Assembly (NCBI RefSeq): GCF_023278565.1
Contig: NC_064675.1
Location: 7,688,001 to 7,752,000 of the forward strand
DNA: 64,000 bases
Reading direction: 5' to 3'
Source of the DNA: Colletotrichum lupini
Lineage: Eukaryota; Ascomycota; Sordariomycetes; Glomerellales; Glomerellaceae
The number at the start of each line of letters is the position of its first letter. The stretch's first letter is position 1. The translations under genes and the position numbers were made by a program. The notes under the pieces were generated by a model that was given only the letters and a program-made list of their open reading frames with translations, had not been told where the DNA came from and ran no database searches. Shown here in pieces: positions 11,998-21,598 of the stretch.

Positions 11998-12915
11998 ATG
12001 TGTCAACGTCTCAAAATCATATACTATTATCCTTGCGGCAATATCGCCTGCCTGCGTACCAATGAGCATTCTTTGACGAAAGAGGTCTTCGTCCCAGGGC
12101 AAGGACATGTACTAAGCGTCGATGTCAGGGGCAATTGGTCCCGTTGTCCCGCATGGGTTCGACAACAACCACGCGAAGCCGTCTTCAACCCTGCAGTGAG
12201 CTCAGAAGGCCGCTGTCCGCATGCCCGCTGGTTTCACCACTTTCATTGCGAGAAGGTTTGCGACGCGTGTATTCAAGAGCCGGGCAATGCTGAAGCCGCG
12301 AACATCGGCTTTGCTTGTCAACAATGGGGTAACCATCGAGTTGCTGTGCCTCTAGAATACATGCCAGCTCATCTGAGAAGTGCACTGTCGCGTAAGACTA
12401 GAGTTGATTCTAACGGGTATCTAGTAGGCGATACCTTTAGCACCAATGCTCAGGCGAGCAGCAGCAGCAGTGAGTCCCATCTGTCGAGTTCGGAAACTTC
12501 GAGCAACGGACCAAATATGATAGTGCGACTGCGTGAAGAGACTGAAGAAGTCAACAGAATGTATGGAAGCCTGATGTTGCTTCCCCCAAACTCACCATAC
12601 CCTCAAATCATCGGTCTCGAACGCAAAGACCACTATTTCACTCACCCTTTCGATGCCGTAGGACTCGGGGGTAGGATCCGGGATTCAAATGACCTTTGGA
12701 GTCGAGTCAGTCCGTACGGTTCTATTGGGGCTGAAATGGATGTCTACCGTCAAGCCCAATTTACACTGCCGCCAACTCCAGAGATTCTTGGACAAATTTC
12801 GGGAAGTGTTCAAGCCGCCATACGGGCATCTGAAGCTCGCGGAGGAAGAGGAGAAATGAGGGCCCCCAACCCCGTACCTCGACCTTCCATGAGCCAGGAG
12901 GAAATCTATGCTTGA
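11998..12915 (+). CDS. Uncharacterised protein with N-terminal Cys/His cluster
   Basis: Single exon, ATG at 11998, 305 aa. The N-terminal ~110 residues contain spaced Cys and His (PCGNIACLR, NWSRCPAW, GRCPHARWFHHFHCEKVCDAC), which could form a zinc-binding fold. A Ser-rich linker (ASSSSSESHLSSSETSS) follows, then a polar, probably partly disordered C-terminal half with no membrane segment. I do not recognise the family; such single-exon Cys-bearing proteins are common lineage-specific genes in ascomycetes. It lies 0.77 kb downstream of the Cys/His-repeat gene on the same strand, but similarity between the two is limited to Cys/His richness. Confidence 0.6.
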   Translation: MCQRLKIIYYYPCGNIACLRTNEHSLTKEVFVPGQGHVLSVDVRGNWSRCPAWVRQQPREAVFNPAVSSEGRCPHARWFHHFHCEKVCDACIQEPGNAEAANIGFACQQWGNHRVAVPLEYMPAHLRSALSRKTRVDSNGYLVGDTFSTNAQASSSSSESHLSSSETSSNGPNMIVRLREETEEVNRMYGSLMLLPPNSPYPQIIGLERKDHYFTHPFDAVGLGGRIRDSNDLWSRVSPYGSIGAEMDVYRQAQFTLPPTPEILGQISGSVQAAIRASEARGGRGEMRAPNPVPRPSMSQEEIYA

Positions 12916-13186
12916 GGATTGGCAGACAGCTGGGTGCAGAAGCGAAATGAGGGCAACCAGTAGCGGGTGTTACTTGGGTCATATCTTCTGAGAATTTATC
13001 TATTTCTAGAAATACCCGAGCTGAGCTGCAATGTTCTAAGTTCTGTCTTTATTATCGTACAAGCGTGGCGTCAATCTGAAATCAACCTAAACAAAGTAAG
13101 AGTGCGGTATTTTTTGGCTCGATCAAAACGCCCTTCGCCATACGTGATTGTTTGAGTTGGGTGCATAGGGAGCAACGCACGAATGC

Positions 13187-14170
13187 TCAGAACTCGCCGT
13201 CTTGGAAGGCATCGTCCGAGGATTCGTCGGAGGTCCTAGGCAGACGGCTTGAGTCATCTTTCGAGTCCAAGTTGAATGGGCTCTTTCCAAGTACCATCTC
13301 TAGAATGATAGCAAATGTTACGAAACCCAGGGCCATTTTCAAAAGTCCAAGCAGTTGAGTCACGAGCCAGCCGTAGTCCCCGTTAATTGCAACCCAGGCC
13401 GGGAAGCAGATGAAGCCGTAGATACCACCAACCGACATCGGGGTCAGAAACAGAACAGCGAGAACCTTCCAGCCCACGAGGTAAGATCGGTACCGGTAGG
13501 CGAGTGCTGTAGCAAGAAAGACGCCAATGGAGTTGGGAGCCATCCACCACCAAGGGAATCTGTTGATAACAACCAGTGGCTGGTTTCCGTAGTAGTGATA
13601 AACTCCCATTGGCAGGAGAATCTCCTCCACAATGAGGTCTGAGACCATCATCAGGCCCAAGAAATACCACAGAGTCCTCGTCGACGTCTTGTTGGTCAAA
13701 AGCTGGAGGTTCATCTGCATCAACGAGGCGTATCCGAACCAGATTGGTATCCACGGCGGCATCTCACGACCAAGAATGTGCAAGGAAGCATTCTGGTCGG
13801 TCCATGGGTAGTAAATGCATCCCAGGACGTCGATAAACGTCTCGGGGAACGCAATCATTGCGCCACTAAGTGGAAGAACTAAAGGCAAAAGAGTGCGGGA
13901 GCGTAGAGCATCTCTTGCGCCGAGAAGAACTGCTGAAAGCCCGATTGCCGTCATTGATACCATGCAAATGATATTGCTGGTCTTCTTATATGGAAGATCT
14001 GTTGGTGGTCGAGGAAGATCGAAGGTCGGGTCGACGGTAAAATCCATGCTTTCACGCTTTGGGAGTTCATGAAAGTATGAACCGATGAGAGCTACGGTCG
14101 TGAGGCCAGCAATGCCTGGTTTAATAAAGCTGCGCGACGGTGACATCTTGGATAGATGAGGGGATGTCAT
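13187..14170 (-). CDS. Polytopic membrane protein, AveC-like (spirocyclase-type) family
   Basis: Single exon on the minus strand. The frame continues upstream, but the first ATG is at 14170, giving 327 aa; a second ATG lies nine codons in. Hydrophobic segments occur at about residues 17-33, 65-85, 93-112, 139-157, 165-180, 208-230, 236-255 and 265-290. The conserved-looking block PETFIDVLGCIYYPWTDQ (~109-126), the acidic SDLIVEEILLPMG and VYHYYGNQPL (~191-200), and the FPWWWMAPN stretch resemble bacterial and fungal AveC-like proteins. AveC itself acts in avermectin spiroketal formation; many relatives have no known reaction. The C terminus is acidic and Ser-rich. The family call comes from motif memory, so another membrane enzyme family cannot be excluded. 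It lies next to an MFS transporter and a flavoprotein. Confidence 0.6.
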   Translation of the reverse strand: MTSPHLSKMSPSRSFIKPGIAGLTTVALIGSYFHELPKRESMDFTVDPTFDLPRPPTDLPYKKTSNIICMVSMTAIGLSAVLLGARDALRSRTLLPLVLPLSGAMIAFPETFIDVLGCIYYPWTDQNASLHILGREMPPWIPIWFGYASLMQMNLQLLTNKTSTRTLWYFLGLMMVSDLIVEEILLPMGVYHYYGNQPLVVINRFPWWWMAPNSIGVFLATALAYRYRSYLVGWKVLAVLFLTPMSVGGIYGFICFPAWVAINGDYGWLVTQLLGLLKMALGFVTFAIILEMVLGKSPFNLDSKDDSSRLPRTSDESSDDAFQDGEF

Positions 14171-15331
14171 GTTCGAAGCGATTGGAAGAATGGTGATGCG
14201 ATCTAGAGTCAAGGTGATGTGTTGTGAGAAGTGTCAATTAGTCTTGAACGCAACCCGAGAATCGGGTCCCTTAAATAGTCCATTTCGTAATCACTTGATC
14301 GTTCAGTATTACTAACTTGATATCGAGGTTTCTTCTGGAGTGAAGTGTGTTGCGGTGGAAGTTTTTGGGGAAATGATCTTGGGGCATAGGCTGTTGACAG
14401 TTATTCTTCAACATCGAAACTCGTCCCCGAGCTTCCCCTTTCGGGAGTGTTCACTAACTAATCCGACCCATGTTAACTCATAATAGTGGATGGCCGAGGC
14501 GTCAATAGAAACAAACTGCACTGCCTTTGTAGATTCGAGGAAACAAGACTTCACAAGTTTGAATAACTTGCCAATATGCGGACATCGAAACCCTGAATGA
14601 ACAGCCTGATTGATTCATGCTTGGCTAATGCTGTCTTGGGAATTGCGACCCTCCGCCCTCAGATCCGGAGTTTTACTTGATGTGATACCCGACCTACGGC
14701 TTGAGCACTCCGGGGGCGGCACGGGCACCCACCCTAACTTGTGTTAGGATAACCACTATTTACAACTCACAGGATCGAGCTTACTAGCAATTCGAATTTC
14801 AAATTTGAAGTCATTCACACCCGCAACTAAAGAGCCTGACTAGGACTTAATTCCCAGAACCGTGGATGGCAATGTCACTTGCAGGATCCGAACCCCCAGT
14901 TGCGGCGAAATGCATGGCCTGGCCATGCACAATGAGCCCACTAGGGACGGCTACGTGCATCCACTCTCCACCTATGATAGTTGAAGCCGGGGAAGCGATC
15001 TCCTGACGACGCTCCACTTGACTCGGGCAGCTGATTAGAGCAGACACCGGAGTATTAGCCATGCTGGGATCAACCAACAACTTTCAGCTTGGCAGAGGGG
15101 CCCATGAATCCTTCGAAATGAGACCTTTAAAATTGATTGCAGCCCTCTCGTATGATCCTTATGTTCTTTTTTCAGTGTTCACCTCAACCGTCATAGAAAG
15201 CAACATCTCAGCCATCAATAATCACATTTAGTTGGCAAAAGTCTTTGCCGCCGGCGAAGGAGCACACATACGTACGGGCTCTGTTTCGCTCCGGATCTTG
15301 ACCTTGATCGTTGAGATCCTACTTCCAAGGG
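14171..15331. other. Divergent promoter region
   Basis: 1.16 kb between two divergently transcribed genes. No gene is supported. It includes GC-rich (14700-14730) and AT-rich (14750-14810) patches. Control elements for both neighbours probably lie here, but no binding site could be assigned with confidence. Confidence 0.45.
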
Positions 15332-16663
15332 ATGGCATCATTACTGTCTCTCCCACTGGAGGTTTTGCAACAGGTCTTAGCCGAACTCGCCGACAACCCA
15401 CCAGAACCACCTAGTTTGGAGTTTTACGTCCCTCCTTTCAACTCCAACCCAACGTCGGCTATACTCTGCCAGACATGCCGCAGTCTCCGTGAGATTGCTG
15501 AGCCGGTCCTTCACCGACACATTTACATTCCAAATGCGAATGTGAAGAAGTTCATATCACTGTTCAAGTGTTGGAAAGCACGGCCTCACTGCGCTCAGTA
15601 CACCCGAAGACTCACAATTGAGGCAAGATCACAACGCCTTGAAGAATATTCCCACCGTGCAGTAACGCGTCTCATTGATCTTGAAGATGCCGATTTCGTT
15701 TCTGGCATCATCCAAGATGTAGGTCTCGAGATACGACCCGATTGGTACGAGTATGACTGGAACATCAACGTCTTCGTGGAAGTCGCCATGTTACTGGCAC
15801 AGAACGCCGAATCCGTTGAGTTGATGTTTGAACCCAAACGCGGCGTCTATCGACAACCCTTTGACATGATCCCCGAGCCGAACAAGACAACTAAGCCAAT
15901 CCTCTTCAATAATCTTCGACACCTTCACTTGATGCAACCAGGCCTCAGTACTATGGACGAGTTCAAGTCTATTTTGCACTGCGCGCCAAACCTTCAAGGA
16001 CTTCGGCTTGATCTTTGCGACGACCCTATGTCCGTTTTCACCCTTCCGCCGAACCTCACCAGTCTCATTCTACGGCGTACCAATCTCAGCGCACGGCACT
16101 TCCAATCAATGACCTCGAACTTCACCATGCTACGCCATCTAGAGCTTGTTTTTAATGGCTTCTCACGAGAAGCATCCATCATGGAGGCCATTGCAAAGCA
16201 TCGTAACACTTTAACGAGTCTCATATTGATATCTGGCAAGACTCTTCCCTTTGCAAAGCTGAAGAGTCTCCACAAACTCGAATCTCTTACCATGAGCATC
16301 GAGACTGTGCGGCCCGAGGATTTGTTGGGTTCGCTTCCATCTTCTTTGCGCGAGTTACGCATTCTGGAAGAAACGGATGGCGGGACTGCACATCGACCTG
16401 AAATATGGTTCGAAGATTTCAACGCCGACTTGGATGCACGGTCGGAAACCCTGCCTCAAGATATGGTCATCTATAGGAGTTCATATTCCAGGGGGATCAA
16501 GTCTGCGCTTACTCTCACCTCCTTCAGCAGGGATTGCGTACTTTGGCGGGAGGTGAGTGAATGCAGACAGTGACAATATGATTACAGTCCTGACAACTTC
16601 TGCTTGCCGCAGTCCGTAGTCTTCCGCCGGTTCTCAGCATATGATGCTTCGAGTCATGACTAG
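15332..16663 (+). CDS. F-box protein with leucine-rich C-terminal region
   Basis: ATG at 15332 (MASLLSLPLEVLQQVLAEL) starts an F-box-like motif ending near ILCQTCRSLREIAEPVLHRH. The rest contains repeated hydrophobic L-x-x-L-x-L units (FNNLRHLHLMQP, NLQGLRLDLCDD, LPPNLTSLILRRTN, MLRHLELVFNGF), suggesting irregular leucine-rich repeats. F-box proteins are substrate adaptors of SCF ubiquitin ligases. Two ends are possible. Read straight through, the frame stops at 16573 (413 aa). A good donor (gtgagt, 16553) and acceptor (ccgcag, 16611-16612) allow a 60-nt phase-0 intron and a final exon 16613-16663, giving 423 aa. The target is unknown. Confidence 0.7.
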
Positions 16664-16864
16664 AATCAGAGAAAACACATTGAAATGCGTGTAGAGTAGT
16701 CACATGTACCTTGAAGAATCGTGGTGAAAATACACGGCGGCGCGATGCCTGTAAACAAGCTTAGTCATCATTCATGGGCGCCATTCTAGAAGTTCGCTGA
16801 ATCGTCTTGGTTTCCTCATCAAACCAAATCAGTCAACCACCGATATAGGAGGGTCGAGTAGACC

Positions 16865-18486
16865 ATGCCTCCTTCACCAGATCCTGTGAATGCTAGCCAT
16901 GCACATGATGATCCCATTAATCTGAGGTCTTCCCCCAAACCGCGCAGAAGTGGCATTTGGGCTCTCCTCGCACTAGTACTCCTGGTCAATCTGGCCGCCA
17001 GTCTCTACCAGCTTCCCCTCAGCAGAGTCATTGAACGCCGCCTCTGCCGCGAGCATTACGCAGTCACAGATCCTTCGGTAATCGATAAAGATGGCAATGT
17101 TGCAGAAGGTTTTTGCAAGGTGGACGATGTGCAGCAGGGTCTTGCCTGGATTCAAGGGACTATGGAAACGGCGTGGATCGTGGGTGGTAAGCGCGCAGAA
17201 TCTCACTGGCAGGCATTCGCTCTTCGACTGACGTCTATCCAGACTTCATCATGACGGTTCCGTTGGGGTTCCTCGCGGAGAGGTACGGTCGGCGGTCCAT
17301 CCTCTGCCTCAACATTGTGCCCCGCATCATCTTGTTGACGTGGGCCGTTATCGTGGGGTACTTTGAGCAGACCTTGCCGACCAAAGCCATGATCGCATCC
17401 CCGTTCTTCTCGGTCCTAGGCGGTGATTGTGTTTTCAACTCAATCACATATGCCATAGCTTCCAACATGACAGACGACCACGTCCTGAGGTGAGTAGGCC
17501 ATCGACCTGACCTCGCGCATTACCCTGGTTAACTAAGGTGACACAGGGCCACGTATTTCGGATGGATGGGCTCCGTGTCGTATGTCGTCAACTTGCTTGG
17601 CCCAGCTCTCGCATCAGCATCTATGAGTCTTCTTCTCTGGCTTCCGTTCTGGATTGGAATCGCTCTCCTTCTTCTGGCCATTCCCGCTATCTCCCTCTTG
17701 GAGGAGTCACCTGACAGCCACCCTGACGCGGACGACCAAGCGAGACCTCTCCTCTCATCCCCTGTGCTGAAAGCTCAAGACGCCGATTCATCCCTTCTGA
17801 GATCCATCCTCCAGCGCTTCGGCGTCTTGAAGTCTATCGTCGCAGGTCATCCCCGCAACATGACCCTCCTGCTCATCAGCTTTGTCCTCACCTCGCTCGC
17901 AAGCTCGGACACGAAGTTGCTTGTGCAATACATCTCGAAACGCTATCACTGGACGTTTGCGTCTACAGGCTATCTCCTCTCCGCCAAAGCCGTCGTCAAC
18001 TTCACGCTCCTGACGGCCATCATCCCCGCCATTCTTCGGTCGAGACAGAATAGGTTGCGGCATATTCCGCCTGAGCTGGCCAGTCACCGGATGAACATAC
18101 ACTACGCCAACATCTGCTTGGTTGTCTCTATCCTCGGTGCTCTGGCGATTGCTGTGGCGAGCCGGATCTGGATGATGGTACCCTCGCTGTTTCTCTACGC
18201 TCTCGGCTCGGCGCTGCCGGTATTCACGCTATCACTGCTCAAGTCTCCCTTCATCTCACCAAAGAGACACGACCAGCCGGTCAACTCCGCGGACCCAGAG
18301 TCACACATATTTTCGATTGTGATGATGGTCAAGACTTCAGGATCGCTTTTAGGCGCACCACTGATGATGGTCCTATGGGTGAAGAGCATAGCGATCGGCG
18401 GCGCAGCTCTCGGCATCCCGTACCTTATTTCAGCCAGCTGTTATCTTGCTTCTTTGCTCGTCTTAGGTCGCATCACAACGGAGTAG
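16865..18486 (+). CDS. MFS transporter, fungal metabolite/drug type
   Basis: Exons 16865-17186, 17243-17489 and 17547-18486 (introns 56 and 57 nt) give about 502 aa. TM1 (IWALLALVLLVNLAASLYQL) is followed by the large extracytosolic loop CREHY...CK, then DVQQGLAWIQG and the motif-A-like PLGFLAERYGRR. About 12 membrane segments are visible in two halves, separated by a polar loop at about residues 240-285. This loop-and-motif pattern is typical of fungal MFS proteins near secondary-metabolite or xenobiotic genes. The substrate cannot be inferred. It sits 200 bases after the F-box gene and 0.9 kb before the KstD-like gene, all on the plus strand. Confidence 0.85.
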
Positions 18487-19377
18487 TGCAATATTCATTC
18501 AGAAATTAGAATCCGCATAGTCATCACAGCACAGTCACACATAGAGTTTTCAGGCTATGGATATCACGAATTACTTACAAGATGAGTGACATGGACGGTG
18601 GCGAGTCTAGAAGGCAGGAGATACAAGGCATGGTACACCTGATACCCTCGGCCGAGAGAATGCGTAAGCTCTCTGACCCCCGGATGCAACCCACCACATA
18701 TTGATTGAACGCGGACTCCGGACACGTATAGCCAAGTAGCTTTCACCCAAGTATCCAACTCGCAATCGCTTCTACGGCGTCCCAGTTCACGACGGCCTTT
18801 GCCAAGAGCCCATTAAGTAACTCGGTATCCATAACTTCCATTGCCGGCAAAAGATTCGGTATGGTGAGCTTCTCTCTAAGCCCAAGTTGTTCGTCCGACC
18901 GACCGGCCGCCGTGGAGACCGCGGAACCCGTGGACTCTTCGGCACCTGACGGCTCTAGCTCCGGACCCTCGGCCGCAATATTGGGGTTCGTGACTCCGTT
19001 GCCCCGGACGGTCGCGATCCCCATTTTCAAGTGCAATCACCGCCTTTACTGCCCACCCGAATCATCCGAAGTGGATGGTTCTAGGAAGAGTTACACGAAC
19101 GTTGAGGGGGTGTCTTGGTTCAAGAAACACCCTGCAGGCCAAGGAGAGGAGACCTTGGTTCGACAACCCCTGTCGCTTCAAGCGGGGGACATCCGTCATG
19201 CTCACTGATTACTGCTTATGGTTCAGTTGAAATGCATCGGACAATCAGTGGCATCAGGCACTCGGTTCTCGATCTTTCGCTTGCTTACTCTTCGTGCCCT
19301 GCTCCCCTTCCCTTGCGTTCATCCCATGATTCTGTGACCGGCTCACTGAGACTCTCATCTCGCGACATCGGTTCAAC
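18487..19377. other. Intergenic region
   Basis: 890 bases. A minus-strand frame with ATG at 19024 (93 codons to 18743) is open but has no recognised features, so I do not call it a gene. The rest probably holds the promoter of the KstD-like gene. Confidence 0.4.
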
Positions 19378-21174
19378 ATGATGCGCTCCAATGTGGTGAG
19401 AGGTATCATTCTTGCACGCCTCCAACCAACACCGAGTATCTCACTAGGATGCTGGCAACCAGTCCTCCAACTCCAACTGAAACGCCTCTTCTCCGAGAAA
19501 ACATCGCCCACAGCAGACGAAGAAGTAGATATCCTCATAGTGGGCTCCGGCGCCGGTGGTCTAACGGCCGCCCTCCGCGCCCGAACCCTCGGCCTCAACC
19601 CCGTTGTCATCGAAAAGGAAGCAACACTCGGCGGCGCGTCAGTGATCTCAGGCGGAGGCCTCTGGATCCCAGCAAACCCAATATCCAAAGCCGCAGGCAT
19701 ATGCGACTCCAAAGAAGATGCCCTCGCGTACTTTGATCGAGCCGTCGGAGACGTCGGGCCGGTGTCGTCGCTGGCGAAGCGCAAGGCGTATCTAGATAAT
19801 GGGCCACAGATGATTTGCTTCCTGAGAGACCTTGGTTTTGAATGGAGATTTAGTAGGGGGTACCCGGATTATTACCCCAAGATGAAGGGTGCCATGGGGA
19901 AAGGAGGTGGGAGAACTATCGAGTCTGTCGCTTTTGATACTAGGAAGCTGGGGAAATGGCAAGCTGCGCTGCCGCCTGCAAACATACCCGTGGCAATCCA
20001 CGGTGAGCAAGCACCATGGATCACAATGATGACGGCTTCTCTCCAAGCTTTCATCAAGTCGACCCGAATCATGCTACCCATCGTCGGCAAAACCATCCTT
20101 GGACAGAAACTCGTCAGCCTAGGCCGCGGACTCGTCGCGCAGCTTCTCTACCTCAACATCAAACACGCGACCGACATCCGACTACGTACCTCCCTCCTGG
20201 ATCTCACACTCTCCCAAGCAGGAAAAGTAACCGGCGCAAGAGTCAAACTCCCCGATGGAACCACCAAGACCATCAAGGCATCCCAGGCCGTCATCCTTGC
20301 AGCAGGTGGCTTCGCGCACAACAAACCTCTCCGAGAGAAGTACGGTCCGACCCCAGCCAGCACGTCATGGACCAACTCGCCCAAAAGCGACACAGGCGAC
20401 GCTGTCATCGCGGGGCAGAAACTCGGCGCGGCGACGGCGTTGATGGATGATGCGTGGTGGGGGCCGACCATCTTCGACCCGGTGACGGGCAAACCTCACT
20501 TTGCGCTTATAGAGCGATCTCGACCGCACTGTATCATCGTCGACAACGCCGGGAAGAGATTTATGAACGAGGCGCAGTCTTACACGGATGCTGGACACGA
20601 TCAATATGAGAGGAACAAGTCTGTCAAGGCGATTCCAGCCTGGTTGATTATGGATACGAACCACCGGAACAGATACATGCTTGGCACTCAGCTGTTCGCG
20701 AGAATGAAACCTAAGAGGCCGGTTGCGAATGGAGCAATGTTCGCGGCAAGCACTCTGAGAGACTTGGCGAAGCAGATTGGAGTCGACGCTGAAGGTCTGG
20801 AAGGAACCATCATGAGGTACAACGACATGTGCAAGACTGGCGTTGACGCAGACTTTGGAAAGGGTGACAACGCATATGATAACTTCTTCGGTGACCCCGC
20901 CGCTGGCGGGCCAAACCCAAACATGGGAGCATTGAGCAAGGCACCGTTCTATGCCATTGCCATTTGGCCAGGCGACTTGGGCACTAAGGGTGGCCTCTCT
21001 ACTGATGAGCATCAAAGGGTACTAAAGGAGGACGGCGAGGCGATTCCTGGGCTGTATGCTATTGGTAACACGGCGGCGAGCATCATGGGGCGGACTTATC
21101 TGGGAGCCGGATCGACTTTGGGTCCTGCAATGACGCATGGCTTCCTTGCCGTCAATCACATCGCCAAGTCCTGA
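19378..21174 (+). CDS. FAD-dependent 3-ketosteroid-delta1-dehydrogenase-like oxidoreductase
   Basis: Single exon, 598 aa. The FAD Rossmann motif is GSGAGG (res 56-61), followed by VVIEKEATLGGASVISGGGLWIPAN, the hallmark start of the fumarate reductase/KstD superfamily. The C-terminal GLYAIGNTAASIMGRTYLGAG and STLGPAMTHG match KstD YPGAG...GPAMT; Tyr574 and Gly578 align with the catalytic Tyr and oxyanion Gly of bacterial KstD. Bacterial relatives 1,2-desaturate the A ring of 3-ketosteroids. Fungal members are poorly characterised, so the substrate is open. The first 39 residues are basic without acids and end in KRLFSEK, which looks like a mitochondrial presequence. It neighbours an MFS transporter and an AveC-like protein. 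Confidence 0.8.
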   Translation: MMRSNVVRGIILARLQPTPSISLGCWQPVLQLQLKRLFSEKTSPTADEEVDILIVGSGAGGLTAALRARTLGLNPVVIEKEATLGGASVISGGGLWIPANPISKAAGICDSKEDALAYFDRAVGDVGPVSSLAKRKAYLDNGPQMICFLRDLGFEWRFSRGYPDYYPKMKGAMGKGGGRTIESVAFDTRKLGKWQAALPPANIPVAIHGEQAPWITMMTASLQAFIKSTRIMLPIVGKTILGQKLVSLGRGLVAQLLYLNIKHATDIRLRTSLLDLTLSQAGKVTGARVKLPDGTTKTIKASQAVILAAGGFAHNKPLREKYGPTPASTSWTNSPKSDTGDAVIAGQKLGAATALMDDAWWGPTIFDPVTGKPHFALIERSRPHCIIVDNAGKRFMNEAQSYTDAGHDQYERNKSVKAIPAWLIMDTNHRNRYMLGTQLFARMKPKRPVANGAMFAASTLRDLAKQIGVDAEGLEGTIMRYNDMCKTGVDADFGKGDNAYDNFFGDPAAGGPNPNMGALSKAPFYAIAIWPGDLGTKGGLSTDEHQRVLKEDGEAIPGLYAIGNTAASIMGRTYLGAGSTLGPAMTHGFLAVNHIAKS

Positions 21175-21598
21175 AAGTCTGGCCTCATTGAAAAGTGTCT
21201 ACTGTGTGATTCTTGTTCATTGGGGAATGGATTCCTATCAATCAGTGCAAGGTCCAGGCAGCATTGCGCGTGATGATGAGTATGTTTCTGCTGACTTGAA
21301 ATGAGGTGATAGTACCCATTATAGATGATAGGAACAGTGGGCTGTATTTAACCATCATGCATGTAAATACGTTGCTAAGTCTGAACTCCAGATCATGTCA
21401 AAGAACGCAGTCGCATATGGCTGCTTGGTCTCGCTCGCAATGTCAACGCCCTTCATGCTATCCGTCGACCCTTGGGTCGGGGATTAAACCAAATAAACGA
21501 CACCATGAAAGCAAAGAAAATCTTCAACATGAGCACATCTTCTCTATGCCATCGTCTCCCCTCGTGTACGTCGTCTGTCTACACTGGTCTAATAGGCT
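21175..21598. other. Convergent 3' intergenic region
   Basis: 420 bases between the 3' ends of the KstD-like gene (+) and the calpain gene (-). No gene or clear terminator seen. Confidence 0.45.

Noticed and set aside
18743..19024. 93-codon minus-strand frame between the MFS and KstD-like genes
   Set aside because: Moderately protein-like but short and without recognisable features or clear leader; it cannot be told from chance.
20365..21015. 216-codon minus-strand frame
   Set aside because: Antisense shadow of the KstD-like gene.
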